In this document: one piece after another, positions 57,604 to 64,000 of the stretch
Layout: each line of letters starts with the position of its first letter
How positions within the stretch are numbered: position 1 is the first letter of the stretch
Assembly (NCBI RefSeq): GCF_015832195.1
Contig: NC_052032.1
Coordinates: 2,610,618-2,674,617, forward strand
Direction: 5' to 3'
DNA from: Motacilla alba alba
Lineage: Eukaryota; Chordata; Aves; Passeriformes; Motacillidae
Length of the DNA: 64,000 nucleotides
The notes under the pieces: model-generated
What the model was told of the DNA's origin: nothing
Seen by the model: the letters and a program-made list of their open reading frames with translations, nothing else
The model's database searches: none
Program-made: the position numbers and the translations under genes

Positions 57604-57785
57604 GGTGCCCTTATCAGTGACCCCATGCAAAGGATCCCCTTATCAGTGACCCCCCCAAACACAGAAAATCCCCTTATCAGTGACCCCCCCACAAAGGATC
57701 CCCTTATCAATGTCTTATCAGTGATCCCCCCAACACAGGATTCCCTTATCAGTGCCCCCCCCATGTGATCCCCTTATCCCCCCGT
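57604..57785. repeat. ~30-bp minisatellite with GATA-type motifs
   Basis: Irregular tandem units of the form CCCCTTATCAGTGACCCCCC plus a variable AACACAGGAT part. Six CTTATCA (TGATAAG on minus) and one CTTATCC occur. Unit length varies, so open frames here are not considered genes. Confidence 0.85.
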
Positions 57786-58240
57786 GTTGCCAATGCAGGA
57801 TCCCAAGCACTGCAGTGACACCAAACTCATTCCAGGAGAAAAACCACCACACTCCCAGCCAGCTGATTTCATCCACCTTTACTTCTGGTCGAGCTGCCAC
57901 AGGAGGGGTCAGGCAGGACCCCCCCCACACCTGTGGGGTTTGGGGCTCTGCTGTCATTGCTCTGTGACAGGGCAGGGTTGGGGGCACATCCCTGCAGCCT
58001 CTGCTCTGGGGGTGCTGCACATCACCCAGGAGCTCACTGGGCATGGGGAAAGGGATTCCCACACACCCAAGCTCTAAAACTCCTTATTCCATCCCAGGAA
58101 CTGATTGTGAAATTGTCTGAATTGTACGAATATCACCGGGAGCATAATTTGGTTTTCCAGGATAAAAATCTATTTCCCTGCTAGGATGCAATGTCTCCTG
58201 CTCTTCTCCTGGTGTTCCATGGCCCACGGGTGCCAGGAGC

Positions 58241-58327
58241 ATCTGATACACTTTGGGAATCTTCTGATACACATTGGGAATCTTCTGATACACATTGGGA
58301 ATCTTCTGATACACATTGGGAATCTTC
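58241..58327. repeat. 21-bp tandem repeat, 4 copies
   Basis: Unit GATACACATTGGGAATCTTC plus T, the first copy with CTTTGGG. As 21 is a multiple of three, any frame gives a 7-residue repeat (SDTHWES on +, IPNVYQK on -). No gene is supported. Confidence 0.92.
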
Positions 58328-58499
58328 TTTTTTTCCCTGCCAGCTAGAAAATTCTGGTCATGAGACACTGATCAGGACATTTTCTATCAATGTGCTTCTG
58401 TGCCGAGAGCAGATCCAGCAGGATTTGCTGATATTTTCCAATCCCTGGGATACGGGATTTCCAGCAAAAATCAGTGGGAAGAAATCTGGTGTCCTTCAT

Positions 58500-58606
58500 G
58501 GGAGGGCCAGGAGGGTTTTATTGTCAGGACCTGCACTGGACGGGTTTGATGTTGCTGGGGAGTGAGGCTGGTGCTTCAGGGGGTGCTGGTGACTCTGGTT
58601 TTACAT
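58500..58606 (-). CDS. Candidate terminal exon of an undescribed minus-strand gene
   Basis: On the minus strand a good acceptor (CTTGTCATTTGCAG, AG at 58608-58607) is followed by ~85 nt and an AATAAA at 58522-58517. Joined in phase to the candidate exon at 60735-60634, it reads DVKPESPAPPEAPASLPSNI KPVQCRS and stops at a TGA directly before the AATAAA hexamer. The Pro/Ala/Ser-rich sequence has no recognised domain. No transcript evidence is available; the frame join and the stop/poly(A) position are the support. Confidence 0.35.
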
Positions 58607-59870
58607 CTGCAAATGACAAGCATGGAGAAAAGAGAGGGATTTGGGATTAACCAAGGGGAAATGTTCTGGAAGGGACAGTGAGGTCCTCTGAAAACCTCAG
58701 CTATCCTGATTGCAATTAAACACCCAGCAATTAACTGCAGAAAGGAGCTGAAAGCTTTGCTCAAAGGGGAAGTTTGATTCTTCTTCCTGATACATGCCAG
58801 TGATGTATGATTGATCTTCCCTGATCTGCCTGGAACCTCTGCAAATTCCTGGCTCCCGTTGCAGGATGGCATCTGCTCCTTCCTTCTGCTTCTCCTTCAC
58901 ACACCCTTAATCAAGGCAGCAGTGAAGGGACACATCCCCTTTCCCTTCCCTGATCAGGAGCCAGCTGTTACTTTAGGGGACAGGTGAAATTCTGGACATG
59001 TTTTAGGACCCCCTGTGCACACAATTGCCCTTCCTCCCCTCCCACACGGCTCACGGGGCAGTGGGAAGGGAATGGCTCAGCCCCACACCTTCCCTGGAGC
59101 CTCCAGGGACAGATCCAAGCTCCTGGCAGAGGCAGGAGGTGACAGACACGGCCTGACCCTGTGACAGCTGCCTGAGAATGTGCTCCTGCTCTGGGAATGT
59201 TTGCTCAGGAGTGACTCAGCCAAACCAGTGCAACCAGTACGGGTGGGGCACATCCCTGCCATGCTGAGATTCCTCTGCCTGCTGCTCAAAGCTGAGTTCA
59301 CTTTGACAGCGAGCTTTGGAACCTGAGCAGTGCAGTCAGGTGATGCTGGAGAATTTTCCATGCCTTGGCTGGGCCAGGGAGAGGAGCCAGGATGGTCCTT
59401 GCTGTAGCCACCCTGCCCGACTGGGGCCGTGCTTTATCTGCAAAGCCACTGTCCTTCAGATGTGGGCTGTAAATGGGCCAGGGAGGGAAGACTGGGAGGC
59501 AAGGACAGGGATCTCTCATTGCCAGCTTGGTGTATGGTGCTGTGTTTTGGTGTTGGCAAGGTTCTGGGTTACAAACAGCGTCCCAGGGACACATATCTCT
59601 GGGGGAGCAGGTGACATCCTCTTGTCCCCCTAATCCCACCCCACAGCATGTCCGTCCCCTTTTCCAAAGGCTGCTATTTGCTCCTCCCCTCTGCCAGGGT
59701 CTGGAATGACATTTAACAACAAAACCGGCCAGGAGAAATAAAGCAGGGGAGAACAGAAACCTTTGCAGCTTGGTCCTGGGAGCACGGACAGGGAGTGTGG
59801 AGGTGCCCCCATCCCTGGCTGAGCCCAGGTGAGCCCTGCCCCCCTGTGCCAGCAGGTTTGGGATGAGGTG

Positions 59871-60650
59871 TGGGGATGTCCCTGTCCCCAAAGAGCCCAC
59901 CTTACTCTGGTACTGGCTTTGGGACATGTGGATGTCCCTGTCCCCAGGAGCCTGCACTTACCCTGGTGCTGGCTTTGGGACATGTGGATGTCCCTGTCCC
60001 CAAAGAGCCCACCTTACCCTGGTGCTGGCTTTGGGACATGTGGATGTCCCTGTCCCCAAAGAGCCCACCTTACTCTGGTACTGGCTTTGGGACATATGTA
60101 TGTCCCTGTCCCCAAAGAGCCCACAGTTACTCTGGTGCTGGCTTTGGGACATGTGGATGTCCCTGTCCCCAGGAGCCCGCACTTACCCTGCTGCTGGCTT
60201 TGGGACATGTGGATGTCCCTGTCCCCAGGAGCCCACCTTACTCTGCTACTGGCTTTGGGACATATGTATGTCCCTGTCCCCAAAGAGCCCACAGTTACTC
60301 TGCTGCTGGCTTTGGGACATGTGGATGTCCCTGTCCCCAGGAGCCCACCTTACTCTGGTACTGGCTTTGGGACATATGTATGTCCCTGTCCCCAAAGAGC
60401 CCACCTTACTCTGGTGCTGGCTTTGGGACATGTGGATGTCCCTGTCCCCAGGAGCCCGCACTTACCCTGCTGCTGGCTTTGGGACATGTGGATGTCCCTG
60501 TCCCCAGGAGCCCGCACTTACCCTGCTGCTGGCTTTGGGACATGTGGATGTCCCTGTCCCCAAAGAGCCCACCTTACCCTGGTGCTGGCTTTGGGACATG
60601 TGGATGTCCCTGTCCCCAGGAGCCCACACTTACCCTGCTGCTGGCTTTGG
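59871..60650. repeat. 56-bp minisatellite, ~14 units, carrying a splice-donor motif
   Basis: Unit on +: CTTTGGGACATGTGGATGTC, CCTGTCCCCAGGAGCCCGCA, CTTACCCTGCTGCTGG (56 bp, 55-57 in variants). Two main variants alternate (CCAGGAGCCC and CCAAAGAGCCC). On the minus strand most units carry CAGGGTAAGT, CAGGGTAAGG or CAGAGTAAGG, good 5' splice sites, preceded by CCAAAGCCAGCAGCAG, which is also the 3' end of the candidate exon at 60735-60634. All three + frames are open across the array because the unit has no stop in any frame; that is composition, not evidence of a protein. Confidence 0.95.
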
Positions 60651-60735
60651 GGCGCTGCCTGCGCCGGGCAGGGCGGTGGCTCCCGAGGCTCCCGGCTGCA
60701 CAGGCTCCTCATCTTCCTGGCCACATAGCGGCAGG
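60634..60735 (-). CDS. Candidate internal exon of an undescribed minus-strand gene
   Basis: 102 nt between a strong acceptor (CCCCTGTCCCCCCAG) and a strong donor (CAGCAGG|GTAAGT). It reads CRYVARKMRSLCSREPREPP, then PCPAQAAPQSQQQ, leaving one base that joins in frame to the terminal exon near 58.6 kb. The first Met is in RKM. The KM..LC.RE..EP pattern loosely recalls the N terminus of the small testis proteins TEX48/TEX53, which lie downstream of TMEM268 in human; this is recall, not an alignment. It is adjacent to the 56-bp minisatellite, whose unit repeats this exon's end and donor. Confidence 0.4.
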
Positions 60736-61250
60736 CTGGGGGGACAGGGGACACGGGACACCTTTGTGGCACTGGGAATCAGCAGCCCCCCCAAGCAGCC
60801 TCCCCAGCCAGCCCAGAGCGGGGCTCGCAGGACCCCAGCGCAGGGAGGGAGGGAGGGACTGGATTTACTGGGATAAACGGGGCTTGTTTCTGTGCCTGCC
60901 GCCCTGGCTGTGTTCCAAACCCCTCCAGCAGCAGCCTGTCTCCCCCCACCCGGCCAGGCCTTGACGTACGCAGAGTATTTCCCCTCTAAGCTCTCTCCCC
61001 AAACCAGAGGTTTCCTTACCGTTGATTATTACTCAAACCATTTTCCCGTGGCTCAGCAAATCTGTCAGCCAGCCCGGCTGTGCCTCTCTCAGCTCTCGCA
61101 GGCAGCTCTGCGGCGTTGACTCAACAGCTCGGCTTCCTCCCTCCCCCTCCTGCCTGCCTCCCTCCCGGGATGCTGCTCCCGGAACGCCCGGTCCGTCACA
61201 CGCGGGGAGGGCTCAGCCCGGCTCTGCCCCCGGGATCCCTGCCCGGGAAT
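60650..61250 (-). promoter_or_regulatory. CpG-richer region with AP-1 site; possible promoter of the minus-strand candidate
   Basis: CpG density rises (GGCGCTGCCTGCGCCGGGCA, ACGCGGGGAGGGCTCAGCCC). A consensus AP-1 site TGACTCA lies at 61117-61123. A donor-like CAACG|GTAAGG on the minus strand (GT at 61019-61018) could end a non-coding first exon. Together these could be a leftward promoter and first exon. Inference only. Confidence 0.3.
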
Positions 61251-61254
61251 TCAC

Positions 61255-61500
61255 GGAATGCACAGAATCACTGCGTTGGAAGGGACCTTCAAGATCATCG
61301 AGTCCAACCCAGCCCCAGCACCTCAACTCAACCCTGGCACCCAGTGCCGCATCCAGGCTTTGTTAAACACACACAGGGATGGTGACTCCACCACCTCCCC
61401 GGGCAGCCATTCCAGAACTTTATCACCCTTTCCATGAAAAACTTTTTCCTGATATCCAACCTGTATTTCCCTTGGTGCAGCTTGAGGCTGTGTGCTCTGG
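61255..61500 (-). mobile_element. CR1 LINE 3' end (reverse)
   Basis: On +: CACAGAATCACTGCGTTGGA AGGGACCTTCAAGATCATCG, then GGGCAGCCATTCCAGAACTT and TTTTTCCTGATATCCAACCT, the well-known avian CR1 consensus in reverse. A fairly intact copy. Confidence 0.93.
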
Positions 61501-61844
61501 TTCTGTCAGTGCTGCCTGGAGAAATAAACCAACCCCTGCCCCTCCCGGGAAGGAGAAAGCGCTCAGTGCTGGCTCAGGGCAGCTGCTCTGAGGTTTGGGT
61601 GAGGGAAAGTGAAAGGTGACCTGGCCATGCCATGTCCTGGCACCCATGGAAGGGTTGCTGGTGTTGCTTTGTGGCTGTTGGAGGAGCTGGATTTGGGATG
61701 TGGGAGATGAACCTTGTGCTGTGATCCCAAACTGAGCTGGAGAGGGTCCCTGCAGTGGGCACGGAGCTTGTGTGGGGCAGGGGTGAGAAAGGAACCTCCC
61801 CTCTCCTCTGGTGCTGCTCTCTGAACGCTGCAGGGACAGTTTTA

Positions 61845-61905
61845 GGATCGCAGGATGGTTTGGGTTGGAAGGGGCCTTAAAGATCATCCAGTTTCAACCC
61901 CTCTT
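61845..61905 (-). mobile_element. CR1 LINE 3' tail fragment (reverse)
   Basis: GGATGGTTTGGGTTGGAAGG GGCCTTAAAGATCATCCAGT on + is the reversed CR1 tail; only ~60 bp is present. Confidence 0.85.
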
Positions 61906-62780
61906 CCACTGTCCTTCTGTCCCCATGTCAGACCTTCAAGCCCTCTGATACCCACTGTATGATGGGGGGTAGGGGTGACGATCCCTAACAGACAAAATGT
62001 AGGCAGAGGATTGTCCTTGGTTTCCCCAGGGTCTTTACCCCATTCCACCTCCAGAGCACTGATTTAGTCCTGACTAAAACCAGCTACTGAAGAAATGCAG
62101 CTTTTGTGCATCCTTTGCCAGGCCTTGCTGCTGTTTGTGCTTCTCTGTGCTCCTTAATCCCAGTCAGGTGAATTCTGAAAGCTCCCGCTTTGCCCTCTGG
62201 CCAGGACAATGTGCTTCCCCTCCTATCTCTGCACCAAGCACACACTGATCTGGGCAGGTTGGACTTTGGTTTCCATGGCCTTGCACTTTGTGGTTTGTGT
62301 CAGGCTGCTCGAGCCCCATGGTTTCTGTGGAGCAGCACCCAGAGCTCCAGGAGTTTGGAAAAACCAGGGCACTTCTCCCAGTGCTGACCTGAAACCAGAA
62401 TTTTACTGACAAAGAGACTCCCCGGCCTCTTGATTCTACTCCAGATGTGCAAAAATCTCTAAAAAATGAGTTGTCACACTAATCCATGTGCTGCAAACAG
62501 CCTGTCAACCATTCCAATTCCTGCTGCCTCTGTGTGAGGCTGGTTGGAGATGGGCCCGGAGTGCAGGAATTGCCTCTGACAGCGCAATATTCCCAGTCAG
62601 GGAGCCCCCACAGCCTCCCTGGGCTCTGCTCAGGGCTGGGCACTGCCAGGGCAGCAGTTCTGCCTCCTGGGCAGGGGCAGCTCCTGGGCTCAGGCCCTGC
62701 CCCTCTGCCCGTGGCCTCTGGGCCTGCCTGATCGCTGGGACAGACTGGAGCAGAGCCTGGGCCTGCTCTGACCGCCCTGC
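61906..62780. other. Unassigned sequence
   Basis: No repeat signature that I recognise, no exon with paired splice sites and no open frame with protein character. Moderately GC-rich ordinary intergenic DNA. Confidence 0.5.
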
Positions 62781-63150
62781 ACACAGGGACAGACTGGGAC
62801 AGACTGGGACACACACACAGGGACACACAGGGACAGACTGGGACACAGAGGGACAGACTGGGACACACAGGGACACACAGGGACAGGGACACACAGGGAC
62901 AGGGACACACACACAGGGACACACACACAGGGACACACAGGGACACAGGGACACACAGGGACACACAGGGAAACACACAGGGACACTCAGGGACACACAC
63001 ACAGGGACACACACACAGGGACACTCAGGGACACACACACAGGGACACAGAGGAACACCCACGGACACACAGGGACACACACACAGAGGGACACACAGGG
63101 ACAGCCAGGGACAGACTGGGACAGCCAGGGACAGACAGGGACAGCCAGGC
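62781..63150. repeat. GGGACACACA-type minisatellite, ~370 bp
   Basis: Tandem array of 10-16 bp units built from GGGACACACA, GGGACAGACT and GGGACACTCA. Irregular, so unit boundaries drift. On minus it makes a Cys/Val/Pro-rich frame (CVPVCPCV), an artefact. Confidence 0.95.
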
Positions 63151-63345
63151 TGAGGGTCCCTCTCACTGGGGCTCCTCTCCAGGCTGAGCAGCTCCAGTTC
63201 CCTCAGCCTTTCCTGGGCACAGAGATGCTCCAGGCCCTTCCTCATCTCTGCAGCCTCTGCTGGTCCCATTCCAGGAGCTCCCTGTCCCTGCTGTGCTGAG
63301 GAGCCCAAGTGGACACAGCACTCCAGATGTGGCCTCTGTTGAAAC
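63150..63345 (-). mobile_element. CR1 LINE fragment (reverse)
   Basis: On +: GGCTGAGCAGCTCCAGTTCC CTCAGCCTTTCCTGGGCACA, CTGTGCTGAGGAGCCCAAGT GGACACAGCACTCCAGATGT. This is a more 5' section of CR1 than the other copies, and the 3' tail is missing on this side. Confidence 0.88.
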
Positions 63346-64000
63346 CTGCAAGATCTGTAGGTGATGCAAGACCTGTAGGTGTTAAAAAATATCAAGGAAA
63401 AAACCCCAAACCCTGAGCAAGACCCTCCAGACCACCCCTCTGAACCTGCCAACCCCCAATGCCTCTGGAGGACCCATTGTTCCAGTTCCAGATGAGCTCA
63501 GCAGGACAAGGGGGATGATTCAACCTTGTGAAGATGCCTGGAGGGGTGCACTGCTCCTCTGAGGTTTGGCTTCCCCACGCTCCACACCCGTGTGTGGGTG
63601 TTTTCCTCTCGGGTGTGCAGACACATCCCTCTAGATGGTGCTAAGATAAAGAGAAAAGGTGGGTGGTGAGAGGCCTGGGAGGACAGGCTGCCCCTCTGAG
63701 CACTGCCCGAGCTCTCCTGGGTGAGGAGATCGTGTCCCTCTCCGTTTTCCAGCACTCCTGCAGGTGCTCGTTGTGTCTATTGGCAGCAAACACATCTCAG
63801 ATTCTTCTTCCACTTCCAGTTTCCCTTGCTGGTGTGTGAGACTCCACAAATCCATCGTGACTTTAATCAGTGCATCTGCTCCTACCCATGCACGAGACCA
63901 GACAAGTGGGTTTTTAATGGCCAAAATCCATCTTGGCTGTTTTTCCCTCTTCAACCAGTTTTTACTGAGCAGCACACGTCATCAGCTGAGTCCTCTTCTA
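63346..64000. other. Unassigned sequence at the right edge
   Basis: Nothing gene-like is supportable. A minus-strand frame at 63631-63975 (~114 codons) has no domain or splice support. The next human gene in this order, TNFSF15, is not recognisable here. Confidence 0.4.

Noticed and set aside
57267..57768. Plus and minus frames of ~165 codons with ISDP or RGS repeats
   Set aside because: They run into the ~30-bp GATA-motif minisatellite and lack any domain.
58097..58184. Possible plus-strand terminal exon (acceptor TTATTCCATCCCAG, then ELIVKLSELYEYHREHNLVF and a stop)
   Set aside because: The short peptide looks protein-like, but no partner exon on the plus strand and no poly(A) signal were found; TMEM268 already has a complete end at 56535.
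58697..58900. Minus-strand frame with DQSYITGMYQEEESNFPFEQ as an extra exon of the candidate gene
   Set aside because: Protein-like in composition but I could not find a usable splice donor after it, so it was not added to the model.
59829..60964. Three overlapping plus-strand frames of 299-364 codons
   Set aside because: They run through the 56-bp minisatellite. The unit length is not a multiple of three and has no stop in any frame, so all three frames are open by construction.
62479..63452. Cys/Val/Pro-rich minus-strand frames of 181-315 codons
   Set aside because: They read the GGGACACACA minisatellite plus flanking CR1 sequence; low-complexity artefacts.
61022..64000. Search for TNFSF15, the next gene in human order
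   Set aside because: No TNF-homology domain or matching exon was found on either strand; it presumably lies beyond the window.

Overview
The window is vertebrate nuclear DNA, almost certainly from a bird and most likely a songbird. It carries about twenty copies of the 3' end of CR1 LINEs (the dominant avian retroposon), several avian-style solo LTRs, short introns with GT-AG borders, and three genes in the order known from human 9q32: WHRN, ATP6V1G1, TMEM268. No operon, CRISPR or other prokaryotic feature is present. The species call is inference; the gene calls rest on spliced reading frames that join without a frame error.

Layout. 1-8481 is the start-proximal part of WHRN intron 1 (the gene reads leftward). 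8482-9081 is WHRN coding exon 1, inside a CpG island (about 7.9-9.7 kb) with a promoter upstream that includes a match to the RFX X-box. 9.7-33.3 kb is intergenic and holds CR1 copies, one LTR, a (CATCC)n array and unassigned sequence. 33.3-37.35 kb is ATP6V1G1 on the + strand: a CpG-island promoter with repeated GC/CACCC boxes, three coding exons (118 aa, exactly the family length) and a probable poly(A) signal. 37.4-45.2 kb is intergenic. 45.2-56.75 kb is TMEM268 on the + strand: eight coding exons, 333 aa, two membrane segments. 56.8-64 kb holds LTR and CR1 sequence, several minisatellites, and a candidate undescribed minus-strand gene that converges on TMEM268.

The three known genes do not form a pathway. 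WHRN makes a hair-cell and photoreceptor scaffold, ATP6V1G1 a V-ATPase stalk subunit, and TMEM268 a two-pass membrane protein of poorly known role. They are linked by conserved synteny.

The most interesting material is at the right. (1) TMEM268 exon 6 sits in a ~0.5 kb arm of a nearly identical inverted duplication whose other arm, in intron 7, carries an antisense copy of the exon. (2) A 56-bp minisatellite (about 14 units, 59.87-60.64 kb) repeats the 3' end and 5' splice site of a candidate minus-strand exon; that exon joins in frame to a terminal exon whose stop codon abuts a poly(A) signal. (3) TMEM268 intron 2 has a repeat array with 12 AATAAA hexamers. (4) A fragment of TMEM268 exon 3 with its splice donor is duplicated in intron 1 between inverted copies of a dispersed repeat.
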